A stretch of DNA of 64,000 nt from Zopfochytrium polystomum. Lineage: Eukaryota > Chytridiomycota > Chytridiomycetes > Chytridiales > Chytridiaceae. The stretch is taken from assembly GCA_025765615.1 (NCBI GenBank), contig JAIVFJ010000136.1:47501-111500 (forward strand). Reading direction: 5' to 3'. Made by a program: the position numbers and the translations under genes. A model generated the notes under the pieces. That model saw only the letters and a list, made by a program, of their open reading frames with translations, did no database searches and was not told the DNA's origin. Below, in pieces: positions 21,087 to 31,173 of the stretch (the stretch's first letter is position 1; each line of letters starts with the position of its first letter).

Positions 21087-22315
21087 ATGTCGGGTGAGAA
21101 TCCCGATCATGCAGTGCGCTCGCAGACATCAAACTAAGACCGATCAACCACTCGGCGTGGTGGATTGCGTTGTTCTTGATGTTGCTTCCTCCAGTTGATT
21201 GATTGATTTTCGTCCATCCCTCTCCGCATCAATTTATTGAATACGTGGGGATCCCGCGAAACAACGGCCAGAAATCGAGGAGTTCGACGACCAGATCCAG
21301 GAGCTCATTCAGGGAATAAGGCAAGTCGTGGAAAAAGAGCTCCCAAAACTGAAAGGGCAGGAGCGAATAGAGGTAAATCACCGACGGCTGTCCCGAAATG
21401 CAACGCTTGGAAACATCATCTGCCTCATATCCCGTCTTGAAAAAAAAAAAAAAATTACCCTCCTTCAACACGATCCTCACAGCGATGCGCCTATCTCCGA
21501 AATCGACTGAACCGCGCCAAGCAGCTGCACCGGTCGATTCTTGTGGAGATTCGAGACCTTCCGGAGGAAAAAGTCCACGACTGGCAGGCGAAAGCGAGGG
21601 AGTATGAGACGACGATCGGACGGCTCGTGCAAGACGTTGAGTGGGCGGAAACGAGTGCAAAGGGAACTCCGGGGGAGGGCGCAGGCGGGAAGAAGGGTAT
21701 GTTTTCGAGAGGGTGCGTTCTGACTCGGAGGGGGAGCCTACCCGCTGAAAATTTTCCCTCCATAACGCGCCACTGACTCCGCCAGAGGTTGATGAAATGA
21801 CGCCAAAGGAGCTGACGACACAGGCGTTAAAAGTTCAGCAAGAGACTCAGGAGGCGACCAGCCGGACAAAGCGAATCGTGGAACAGACGATTGAGGTGAA
21901 TATTCTTCTCGCGCTTCCCTAAAATTTTTTTTTCATCGGTGTCTCACTCGACGACATTCCACAGATTGGAAGTGCTGTAAACGATGAGCTGCGCAAACAG
22001 GGCGAACAAATCCACAACATTGCCGACGGAGTCGACCAGGTCGAGAGTAACTTGAAGCGAGCCGATAAACAATTGAGAGTCTTCATGAGGTGAGGGCTTG
22101 GGCACCGAGTGTGGGAGGAGGTTCATTCCGCACATTATGTGTAATTGTTCGATCCTTCCACGGTGTTTCGTCTTTAAAAAAGGCGAATGTCGTCCGACAA
22201 GATTTTCCTCGTCATGATCTTCTGCGTCTGCGTTGGTATCATCATAGCCATCATTCTTTACATTCTGAAGAAGAAAACCGGTGAGAATTCAATGCTCGGG
22301 CATAGGGATATTTAA
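21087..22315 (+). CDS. Q-SNARE, resembling the NPSN (Qb) type
   Basis: Tail-anchored membrane-fusion protein. Exons 21087-21093 (only ATGTCGG), 21272-21372, 21483-21696, 21786-21895, 21965-22089 and 22183-22315, in phase, about 229 residues. The N-terminal helical region begins EIEEFDDQIQELIQGIRQ. The SNARE motif runs through RIVEQTIEIGSAVNDELRK, GEQIHNIADGVDQVE and KRADKQLRVFMRRMSSDK, with a Gln at the expected zero layer, followed by a hydrophobic anchor (IFLVMIFCVCVGIIIAIILYIL) and KKKT. The EQTIEIG-x13-QxxQI spacing and the MSSDK-anchor end resemble plant and protist NPSN proteins more than Vti1 or Bos1; this subfamily call is inference. The final part can be read through to the stop at 22313-22315, or spliced at 22280 to 22333 giving a shorter end (stop at 22346). 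AATAAA lies at 22462. Confidence 0.75.
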
Positions 22316-22707
22316 TCGCTACGGTTTCACAGGGATGCTTGGTTGACACAGTGTCCGTGCGGATGGGACTGACTGCACCGGATATGACTATCACGTATCA
22401 TTAATTTTCTCCGCAGTCGCACTGCTCTCCGGCCATCACCCATTGCTAATTATGCTGCGCAAATAAACTCAGAATGAATCTGTCGGTGCATTATTTGCGT
22501 TGACATTTCGTGATAAAGGGTCTCGAATAAGTGTGCTGCAAGTGTTCGCTTTTCTGAAGACACACAGTTGCTTAAAAAATGTAAAACTTCGAAAGTGTGA
22601 AACCAAAAACTGTTCGTACGCCGGGACGAGTACTTGAGATCCTTCCTGGCCAAAGGTCCTTGTTTGCTCGGTTGTCATTCAAGGTCGCCAACGCCTGAAT
22701 TGAAAGG
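22316..22707. other. Spacer downstream of the SNARE gene
   Basis: Contains the 3' UTR and AATAAA (22462-22467) of the SNARE gene. No further gene is seen before the broken frame starting at 22708. Confidence 0.5.
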
Positions 22708-23514
22708 AATGGCCGCACGACTAGCGCTTGTTCTCCAAGGGAGACGCCCCAAGGCCTCCTTCATGCCTCTCCCCTGGACCTTGCAGCGCAAGATTCTCAA
22801 GTTTCGTGCCTCGCTGGACCACCCTTGTCGGTCTTAGCGCCGTCTACTCTGTCTTTGCGGTTTGTTGGGATCAAACTTGGTGGGCCCTCCTACTGCATCC
22901 GATGCAGTCCTATTCGCTCTGTTGATCGCTGCTTCACCAAACTGAAGATTCCGGCGAAGGAATATGGATCTTACCCCGAGGACGGCGAAGGCTGCTGCTG
23001 CCCTCGCCGGACTGCCACCACTTATTATTCAACTTGTGAATACAAGCGGCCACCCCTTCCCGCTGTCCTTGTCTCTCGAGCGCTTCGCGACCTCGCTTAC
23101 GACATCACGTATTCCTCCAATATCCTGATCCTTCATGGCAGCAGATTTCACGGACGAGAGAGACTTGAAATTATTCAGCCCTGCTGTTAGGCGACTTATT
23201 CGTCGGCTGGAGCTGCGATTTCCAATAGTGGGGTAGTGGCTGTTGGTCGGAAAGGTTGGGAGGACCTGCTGGAGCACATTGCGAGTCCAGAGGCGGGATT
23301 TGAATTTAAGCAGCTTTCGGTGGGGCTTCTCGCGTATGGAAGATGCTACGACGATGACTTTATGTGGAGTGCGCTTCGGGAATTCGAGCTTGGCGACGAA
23401 AAGCGTTGGATGACGGTTCACGTTGAAAAGAATTGTGGAGCCAGTGCGGAGGATCCTGCTTCCGCGGCCTCAATCAACGTGCACTGGAAGGGCATTGAAA
23501 CGCTTGATATATGA
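22708..23514 (+). pseudogene. Frame-broken gene remnant of unknown function, possibly F-box-like
   Basis: Three successive plus-strand frames carry protein-like composition but do not join as one open frame. The first starts at 22708 with a segment PLPWTLQRKILKF that vaguely recalls the start of an F-box; it stops near 22840. A second covers 22825-23190. The strongest protein-like part is in two frames: KLFSPAVRRLIRRLELRFPIV before about 23232 and GRKGWEDLLEHI onward, with FKQLSVGLLAYGR and DEKRWMTVHVEK, ending at 23514. A one-base shift near 23230 separates them, and no splice sites rescue it. This looks like a decayed gene or one carrying sequence errors. I cannot name a family with confidence. 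Confidence 0.35.
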
Positions 23515-23716
23515 CTTTGTATTAATGTGGTGCGACGGAGATCGAGCGCTAGTGGCTAGTGGAAGGTTGACCCTTTTGCGGAGCATAGCTCGTGTTAAAC
23601 ATGCAAGATAATATTTTGGTTGCCCGTGAGGACTCGCTGGTAGTTGAACCATCTCGAGGCCGAACCAAACTGGTTTTTGGAAGCAGGAAAAAACTGAGGA
23701 AAGGCACCCATAAACC

Positions 23717-24937
23717 ATGCCGCCGTCGTCGTCCGCCGCCCTTGTGCGGCGCCCAGCCGCCGCCCTCGCTCTCCGCGCCGCGGCCGCCGCGGATCGCCAG
23801 CTCGCCGTCTCTCCCGTCGGTCCGTTGCCGCTGGGTCTGCGCCAGATCAACGTCCTGCAGTCCCGCTCGATGGTTCGCCTGCTCACAAAGGACAAGGGCC
23901 TGAGCTCGTTCGACTGGAAGGACTCGGCGCCTCTTGTCAAGGCGAACCCGTACAACCTGCCTGCTCCCATCAACAACGCCGCCGGTGAGTCGAGATCGCC
24001 TTTGTCGCCCTTCCCCAGATCTCGTTGTGTGGGTAGTGTCGGAAGTATGCTGGTTGTCTGTGCATGTGGTTTCGCCCCAACCCGAGGGGCGGTAACTGCT
24101 CTCCACCCTTCTCAGATCGCGTCCAATTTGGATCTCACAGTTTTTCCGGCTGACGAAAAAAAACCATTTCCCCTTGAATTCTACGTTATATTGCCCTAAC
24201 ACAAAACACTCTTTTTCCATACCCGCGGGGGGGCACAGAGGTCATCCTCACGACTCTTGACTCGGTCTTCAACTGGACGAGGACCTCATCGCCATGGCCC
24301 ATGACGTTCGGTTTGGCTTGTTGCGCCGTCGAGATGATGCACATGGCCGCGTCCAGATACGATCAGGACCGTATCGGTATCGTCTTCCGTGCGTCGCCTC
24401 GTCAGTCGGACATTATGATTGTGGCCGGCACACTGACCAACAAGATGGCGCCTGCTCTTCGCAAAGTGTAAGCCGTTTTTTCTGCCAAAGTCCGCTCGCG
24501 TTCTTTTTTTCTTCTTTTTTTCCCCCCTTTCCTCTTGTTCTTCTTCTGGGCTCACTCTGGGCACTTTCTTTGCCACCACCTCCACCTCCCTCTTTTTCAG
24601 GTACGATCAAATGCCTGAGCCTCGCTGGGTTGTGTCCATGGGCAGTTGCGCAAACGGTGGAGGCTACTACCACTACTCGTACTCGGTCGTCCGCGGCTGT
24701 GACCGGATTGTCCCTGTCGATATCTACGTTCCCGGATGCCCTCCCACTGCAGAAGCGCTCTTCTACGGCATGCTCCAGCTGCAGAAGAAGATGCGCCGCG
24801 ACAAATCCACTCAAATGTGGTACAGGTTGGTTTGGGGCCTTGCCCACTTTTTGTTGCAGTTTCAAGCCCTTTGATTTTCTTGTTACCTGCAGCTCTAATT
24901 CGACCTCTAAATTTTGCTTCTTTTCTGCAGAAAGTGA
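23717..24937 (+). CDS. NDUFS7: Mitochondrial complex I subunit NDUFS7 (PSST, NuoB family)
   Basis: Holds iron-sulfur cluster N2 and forms part of the quinone-binding pocket of NADH:ubiquinone oxidoreductase. Exons 23717-23984, 24239-24467, 24601-24825 and 24931-24937, in phase, 242 residues. Residues 1-50 are Ala/Arg-rich, a typical mitochondrial presequence. Conserved blocks are [22 protein letters not shown] (tandem Cys cluster ligands), [47 protein letters not shown] in pieces, [19 protein letters not shown] (third Cys) and [19 protein letters not shown] (fourth Cys). The last exon adds only the final Arg/Lys and the stop codon (7 nt). The match is essentially full length. Confidence 0.97.
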
Positions 24938-25313
24938 AACCAATATATTTAGTGGTAGCATTTGCTTTAATTCCCTGCCTCATTTTTCCTCCCATATTTT
25001 TGAAGTGGTGATCACGTACGTTCAGAATCCGAAACAGTCCCCATACGTTCATTTCCTACTCGCATGCACACCCTAGCGGCCAAAGGCGCGAAGAATGTAG
25101 TGTAGCATTCAAACCGACGATGTGATGTTCTGGTGGATTAACCTGTGTTTCACTCAGTTTACACGATTGATATGACGGTTGGCCACCAACTAACATCCGA
25201 GGAAGGAACATAAAAAAAAGCAGTTCGACCTTTTGAAAGCGTTTTATTTTCCTCGCGATCGCATGGCCTGTGCCCCACACCCGAGCCCCACTTTTGTTCC
25301 TCGCCTCCGCCTT
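24938..25313. other. Spacer between convergent genes
   Basis: About 375 bp of 3' flanks of NDUFS7 and the minus-strand gene at 25314. No gene or clear repeat is seen. Confidence 0.5.
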
Positions 25314-26157
25314 TCACTGCTTCGGGTAAGGAGGTCCATACAGGTCGTCGTTTTCCTGCCACGAGTACTTTGGCTTGACGCCCTCAAAGCTGATCTGCGT
25401 ACCGGGCTCGATCAAAAAGTCCGACGCGCGCTCGTAAACCTCGGGGAAGGGCAGCCTGTACATCTTTTCGTAGGCGTTGGGGGCCCTGAGGATGATCATC
25501 CTGTCGTCGGCGCGGCGGCGCTGCATCTTGAACTGCTCCTCGGAGGCGGCCGAGTTCTCCTCGGGCGTGCGGGCGAGCGAGGCGACGAGGCGCGTGAAAG
25601 GGTGGACCTCGGCGTCGGCGGTGACAAAGGCGTTAAGCTCGTAGGCGCCGTAGGCCAGGGCCGCGAGGAGGAGCGCGCGGGAGAGGTAGTGTCCGACGCC
25701 AGGGACGTGGTGGAATTCGGCTCGCGACTCGTACTCGATGGTCGAGGATGCGTGCGCCTCTGCGGGCCACCTGTGTTTTGTTGGGCGGGGGGAGGGAAGG
25801 GAAAAGTTAGGAGGGAAGGGGGGAGGGAGGGCGGAGGGAGTGAGGGGAGGAGGAGAACGGAGAATATGGACCAGATCGATCGATGGATCGATCGCTTGCT
25901 TACTCGTTCGCCAGCTTTACCCATTCCTCCTTGAGCGGGGCTGGGCGACCGGCGGGTGCCTCGAATGGAGACGGGTAGTGGTGGTGGTCGTGGTGGTCGT
26001 CGTGGTGGTCGGAAGAGTGGGAGGCAAGTCCCCGGAAGGGGCTGGCGCTGATTCCGACGACGGGCCAACTGCTCCTCGCCGTCGTCGCCGCGACGGCGGA
26101 GAGAACGGCGCGCCGAACGGAGCTGGTGACGATGATGCCGCGGGCTGCCATCATCAT
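25314..26157 (-). CDS. Probable mitochondrial single-span membrane protein, possibly a complex I accessory subunit
   Basis: Two exons, 26157-25904 and 25770-25314, in phase, 236 residues if the third of three tandem Met codons region starts translation. The N-terminus is Arg/Ala/Ser-rich (AARGIIVTSSVRRAVLSAVAATTARSS in pieces), a plausible mitochondrial presequence. It is followed by a His/Asp-rich stretch (HHDDHHDHHH), one hydrophobic span (GHYLSRALLLAALAYGAYEL) and a soluble tail rich in aromatic and charged residues, with FPEVYERASDFLIEPGTQ and the ending DDLYGPPYPKQ. The tail resembles what I recall of small fungal complex I accessory subunits, but I cannot confirm the family by eye. The His-rich stretch could bind metal. 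Adjacency to NDUFS7 carries no weight in a eukaryote. Confidence 0.65.
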
Positions 26158-26657
26158 CAATTGGATGTGCGACTGCGTCTTGTCACGCACTGCAAAAAAT
26201 TTCTCCTTTTTCTTTTCTGTGTTTTTGTTTTTTGTTTTTTTATTTTTTTCCCAGTGATTCGTGATTCTGGCTGGTGGAATTTTCATAAATAGGGGGCGAA
26301 AGTTTGAGGGCTGTTCGAAGTGAAGAGCAAGGAAACAGGAGGTGGGGCATCAAAAAGTTGGAATATCCTAAGAGAGCGGTGAAAACAGAGTCCAACTGGT
26401 TTGGTAGATATCGCTGGAGACGATAGGTACTGTAGGTGTGCAGTGCACCGTATATTCCCGGCGATTGTTAAGCCGAACGAAAAAGAGAAACCACTTCCGA
26501 GGAGCAGTGGCGGCATGAAACGCAAAGCAAAGAGAGAAAGGAGTGAAGTGAAGCGCAGAAAAGAAACCAGAACAAAAAACAGTAACGAGAAGGGGGAGAG
26601 CGAAAAGATATACTCGGAACGAAATGAAGTGCCATAGAGAACGGCCAATACCCAACA
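26158..26657. other. Spacer
   Basis: 500 bp with a T-run near 26222-26250 and an A/G-rich stretch. It holds the promoter of the minus-strand gene at 25314-26157 and the 3' flank of the glycosyltransferase. No gene is seen. Confidence 0.5.
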
Positions 26658-28801
26658 TCACTCTCTCCGACTGGATGTGTGCACTTCGGCACGTATCCGG
26701 TCGTCACTGCCCGACTCCAGTGCCAACGGGGACAAGGTGTCGATTTCAGAGTACACGGGCAGCTTTGGAGATAGTGATTGGCTCCGTGGGGAAATGACTT
26801 GCACGTCAAAATCGATCCGATGACCCTTGAGGTCTGAAATGAGGTCTTCACGCCCAAAGACCTCGGTGCTGCTACTTGCTGTTTCGATTGGCAGTGCATC
26901 CGCTGGTGGCTTGTGATGGTGCGAGGCTGCTGGGTTCAGGGTTGGCTTCACCGCAACAGTGTAGTCCAACCTGTCAGTCCAGAGCTGAATGACTTGCGCC
27001 ACCACTTGCGGTGCGCACTGGAACAGGAAACCGGACACGGGAAGCGCAATCCAGTCTACAAGATTGTACCTGCTTCGGACCGTTACCAGCTGGGAACGCA
27101 AGCCCAAAGGCTGGACTCGAGGCGTCCCCGCAGGCAAATCCTTCGCGGCGACTTGTTGCCACCGCTCGCTACCGACCCATCGATGGTACTTCTCGTAACT
27201 TACAATAGTGACGGCCATTGGAAGGGCGGAGAGGAAGCGAAGCCACCCACAGAGGTCCAGGACAAGAGACAGGAACGGATGAATGCCTTGAGACGTTACC
27301 GAGTCCCAGTAGGATATGGCAAACGTTGATGGATTCGGTCCCATCGGGATGAGGATAGATGTCATGATGATCAGAACAAAGAGGTGCCCGACAATGATAT
27401 GCGCCTCCATGAGACGGTGTAGGAGTATTCCTAGAGTCGACAGTTTGAAGGAGCTGCTCACGTCGTCAGACTTCTTGCGCGACTTCAGATCGTTGAAACC
27501 GGATACTGCTGAATCGAGGCCAGGTGCGAGAACGCCAAGGAGTGCTCGCCGCAGCGCGTAGCCTGTGTCGAGGGAACCCCAGAGGTGGCGTTTGGCTTGG
27601 TTAAATCTCGCCCAAATATTGGCAACGACCCCATTTCCTTCGATGTTGCAGCATGAGGCCGGAGAGAAGATTGGCTCGACGTGTACGCGACCTCCGGTGG
27701 CGAAGTAGCACTTCAAGTACATGTGCATGTCTTCGCCCATGGCCTCCGCTCCAGTATCCCAGAAACCAACCGACGAGGCCAGTTCCATGGAAATCGAGTA
27801 CGCAGAGCAGGGGAACCGTACTGGGCAAGACGGGAAGAAGTTGGACATGACAGCGATAGACCACATGATATCCGAACAACGAACAACAAGAGGAACATCT
27901 TTCGCATTCCTACAATTTAAGATGCATTCAGAGCCATTGGAGGAGGGGGAAAATACACCGGAAACTGACCTATCGAAAATAGTACTGGGAGCAAACATCT
28001 GAAGGCGACGTTGCTCCGGCGTCGCAGTGCTGAAGAAGTACGTGATCGAAGTAAAGTAGTCCTCAGTGAAGCAGGTGTCGGCATCCATGACAGTGATAAT
28101 CTCCACTCTATGGTTCTTGCTCTTCCGTGCCATTTGCTTTGCCGCCCATGAGACGTTGCTCGACTTCCCCCGAATCTCTCCTTCGAGCCCAACGGGATGA
28201 ATCGTGTACACGATTTGAAGAAAAGCATCCGCATAACGGCTGACCAAGGCTATCGCCTTCCTCTCGGAGCCGGCTTCTGATTCCTCCATCGCTAGGCAAA
28301 CCTTTAAATCTAGTGTAAGTCGAACAGTCTTCGCCCAGTAAAGCCTCAAACCTTGTATTGAGTCAGTGCACGGGAATGACTAGCCAAAACGTCCAATGTT
28401 TCGCAGAGTGTATCCATATTCTCCTTGTAGTTCGGGAGGAGTATAACATGGTTGACGTCCTCGAAAGGTAGGTCATGGCGCAGGTCTCGGCCATTCGCAG
28501 CACCCGTTTTGGCGCAATACTTCTCAAGCCAGTCAGTTGTGGACCATGTGACCACCTGAGAACTGGCATAGTATATTCCATATGCAGCACGAACACTGGA
28601 GCCGATAAAGAGGACGTGGAGCAGTATGAAGTAAGCAGAGAAGGCGTATGGAAGATGTGCCGGGCCAAACAATCCAAACAGGAACACGCCTATGAGCCAA
28701 ACGCCTGGCAGCCTTTGGAATATTTGCCGCCAGGGGGCTCGAGCTATCACCGACGAGATGGACAGAGACATAGAGGCCGACGTCGGCGCCGTGGTGGCCA
28801 T
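26658..28801 (-). CDS. Membrane glycosyltransferase family 2 protein
   Basis: Processive-type GT2 enzyme in a membrane, likely making or extending a cell-wall or surface polysaccharide. Exons 28801-28352, 28301-27970 and 27909-26658, in phase, 677 residues. N-terminal hydrophobic spans (WLIGVFLFGLFGPAHL and the next about 25 residues) precede the catalytic domain. Motifs are NHVILLPNYKE, VMDADTCF (the DxD-type metal site), GEDMHMYLKCYF (catalytic acidic pair) and QAKRHLWGSLDTGY (QxxRW-like). Two or more C-terminal spans (HIIVGHLFVLIIMTSILI; FLSLVLDLCGWLRFLSALPM) follow. Intron 2 is exactly 60 nt and stays open in frame, so an unspliced form would add 20 residues; the spliced form restores the family segment FDRNAKDVP. 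The donor sugar cannot be assigned. An upstream GTG-started extension is unlikely. Confidence 0.85.
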
Positions 28802-29951
28802 GATGAGCTCAAACAGCTGCCAGGCTCTATCTTGCACTGATCGTCGTCAATTCGGGGTTCACCGGGACTAACAGCGCTGCGCGGTCGGAGGGCGAGGGGG
28901 GGATCCAAGAGGCCGTCACGGTGGTTGGGGGAGGAGGGGAGAAGGTGGGGGAGGGAGGGGGGGTTGTGGCCGCTGGAGGTGGGCGGGCGGAAGGTCTGCG
29001 GGGGAGGGCGACTGGGCTGCGAGCGAGCGTGTGGAGATTGGTGAATGTTTTCCTCGTTGCTCACTTCCACTGAGATAAGAGCGTCGGCAGTGGCTGCTTC
29101 CCACAGCCGTGGCAGACAGACTAACTGACCGACTGACTGAATTACTGAGAGACAGACGGACAGACAGACAGACAGACAAACAGACCGACAGACAGACAGA
29201 ATCTTCACCAATTGCGATTTATTTGCAAGGCGCTTCGGCCACTGCGTGCAAATTTGGCGATTTTTGGAGAGGGGAGGAGATAGAGCGAGTGGCAGACAGC
29301 GATGGGTGGGAGACAGACGCTGGGGATTGGATGAAAAAGGAGCGAGAGAGAGACAAGCGGGAAAATAGAAAACTTCGAAGAAGAAGATCGCACCGGTGGT
29401 CCGACAAGCAGACAGATTGACAGACAGACAGACAGTTTCGAACAAAAAAGCCAAGAACGATGAGTGATGACGCAAAACGGGGACAGGCAGACAGACAACA
29501 CAATAAACCAACACGATGAGGAAAATTTTTTTGACCACAATTTCCCACCAATCAAACCCGAGACGGACCGACGTCCTTCAGTCTCTCGCCCTCGAAAACA
29601 GACTTCCGGCTGGTCCCAAGGGGAACAAAAAACAAAAAAAAAAAAAAAAAAAAAAAAAAAGGAGAAAAAGGCACGACGGACGGACCCCTCCAAAGAGACG
29701 CGGAAGTCGCTCCCTCGGTTCTGAACCGACAGTTTTGCGCTGGGAGAAGAGGTCGGTTCTTGGGAGGGGGCAATCTGGAGCCATGGTCACTTCCTGTTGT
29801 TGGACCCACCGGCGCTGTGCGGTGCGCACCGAACTGGACGGCCCAGGCTTCATGAGAAAGGTCCAATTATGAACTAGAAAATATGCGAGATCTGTCATTA
29901 CAGTTGGGAAGCTAAGGCACCTCTGCAGACTTACTAATGTCGAGCAAAAGC
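28802..29951. repeat. Low-complexity spacer with GACA/CAGA microsatellites and poly-A
   Basis: (GACA)n tracts at about 29145-29200 and 29405-29435, G-rich stretches at 28890-29010, and a poly-A run at about 29633-29660. Long open frames on the minus strand here are compositional (Ser/Leu/Cys repeats from CTGT). I see no gene. Confidence 0.6.
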
Positions 29952-30023
29952 ATAATACCAGTAGGGATTTGAACCCTGTCACTTAGCGCACGCACGGTGC
30001 GCACTGACCAGTGCACTATTATT
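29952..30023 (-). repeat. tRNA-derived element (SINE-like relic)
   Basis: Read on the minus strand, this 72-nt segment has a partial acceptor pair (ATAATAG...TATTAT), an A-box-like GTGCACTGGTCAGTGCGC, a 5-bp anticodon-like stem (GCGCA/TGCGC) around a 7-nt loop and a near-canonical B box GGTTCAAATCCC. The stems are imperfect and position 33 is not T, so it is not a functional tRNA. A tRNA-derived SINE head or tRNA pseudogene is the likely explanation. Confidence 0.5.
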
Positions 30024-30739
30024 TCAAAACATAAAATGTCCACCTTCTACAGATAGTACATTCACAATGTCCACTTGTGTGTCTACTTAATTGAGTTTTG
30101 TCCTTTGTTGTGTGTCTTCGACCGTCTCTGCTGCCCAGTCATCCTGATGGGCTCTGTCCACCACACTTACTTCACTCTGCAGAGTTGTTTCCACCCAGCA
30201 AAGTCATTTTGCTGAAGTGGACCAAGAGGGTTCTGACAGGCGTTGCATGCCTTCATTGGCCCACGCTCTCCACACTGGGTGCCAGTCAGGCACTTCCCAC
30301 CTACGTGGACAGACTGCTCCACCTCCAACAGGTGCGAGACGGGCACTTCACCCCTGTCCCTCACAGTCACCAACTTCCTCTGTCGCCACAAGAAATCTCC
30401 TTCATGGGGAAGCAGCACTGCAGATGGGTGAGACAGTTACTCTGCACCTGTCCCCTGCTGTCATCTCTGCTGCACCAAGGCCCCTCCATGGAACCATCCT
30501 GACAACCACTCTGTGGACACCCCAGTCACACCCTCCTTCATTGAGACATAAGGCAAATCCACCAGAGTATGAGCGCCTGACCTTTTTTTCAGGTCCAAAA
30601 TCTGAAGCAATATGAAATCCATAAACGACTTGGAGAAACAAAAAAAAAAAAAAAAAAAAAAACTCCACTGGCTAGGGAAGTCGGCTTGCAAGTCGGATCG
30701 CCCTCGCCGCCCCCCGATCTGGAGAGTCGGAGAGACAAA
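30024..30739. other. Repeat-like region without a gene
   Basis: CT/CA-rich sequence with a poly-A run at about 30640-30661 that could be the tail of a retroposed element. Short open frames only. Confidence 0.4.
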
Positions 30740-30871
30740 CAGTTAATGCGCAGAGGTGCCTGTTGAACCAAATCAGAACTGTTTTCCACTCAACAGAACC
30801 CGACACAACTTGTCTCACTCCAAGAAGAGTGTCCCAACTCAATCCAAGGAAGAGGGTGCAACCAGGGTGGG
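30740..30871. repeat. Dispersed repeat segment A, copy 1
   Basis: About 132 bp, from CAGTTAATGCG to ACCAGGGTGGG, over 90 percent identical by eye to 57630-57761. Here it is followed directly by segment B; at the other locus the order and spacing differ. Confidence 0.8.
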
Positions 30872-31163
30872 TGTTAGGCGGAACTGACTGGTTAGCAGCA
30901 AGAGGCACAAGACGGACCTGAACCTATTGTGACTGTCAGTTATTGTTCTCATGATGCCATGGGAGAGTGAGCCACCACCAATGCAGACCTGGGCGCTGGC
31001 TTGCACTGTTGACAAATACTCCAAGTATTAAGTGGAATGGAAACCTGGTGTCAACAGTTTTCCTCCCCCTCTGCTCAAGCAGATAATAAAGCAGAGGTTT
31101 TTACCCTGTGCCAGCCACGCTTGCCTAGCAACTATTACAGTGTGCATATCATCATGTATCAAT
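30872..31163. repeat. Dispersed repeat segment B, copy 1
   Basis: About 292 bp beginning TGTTAGGCGGAACTGACTGG and ending ATCATGTATCAAT, nearly identical to 56886-57176. It joins segment A without a spacer at 30871/30872. The TG start would suit an LTR end, but no CA end or target duplication is visible. Confidence 0.8.
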
Positions 31164-31173
31164 AATTCATAAC

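Noticed and set aside
29105..29436. CRISPR-like array
   Set aside because: Only short-period GACA/CAGA microsatellites without unique spacers, and the genome is eukaryotic.
28747..29538. Long minus-strand frame rich in Cys/Ser/Leu
   Set aside because: Produced by CTGT/CAGA microsatellites and by the 5' end of the GT2 gene; no conserved domain.
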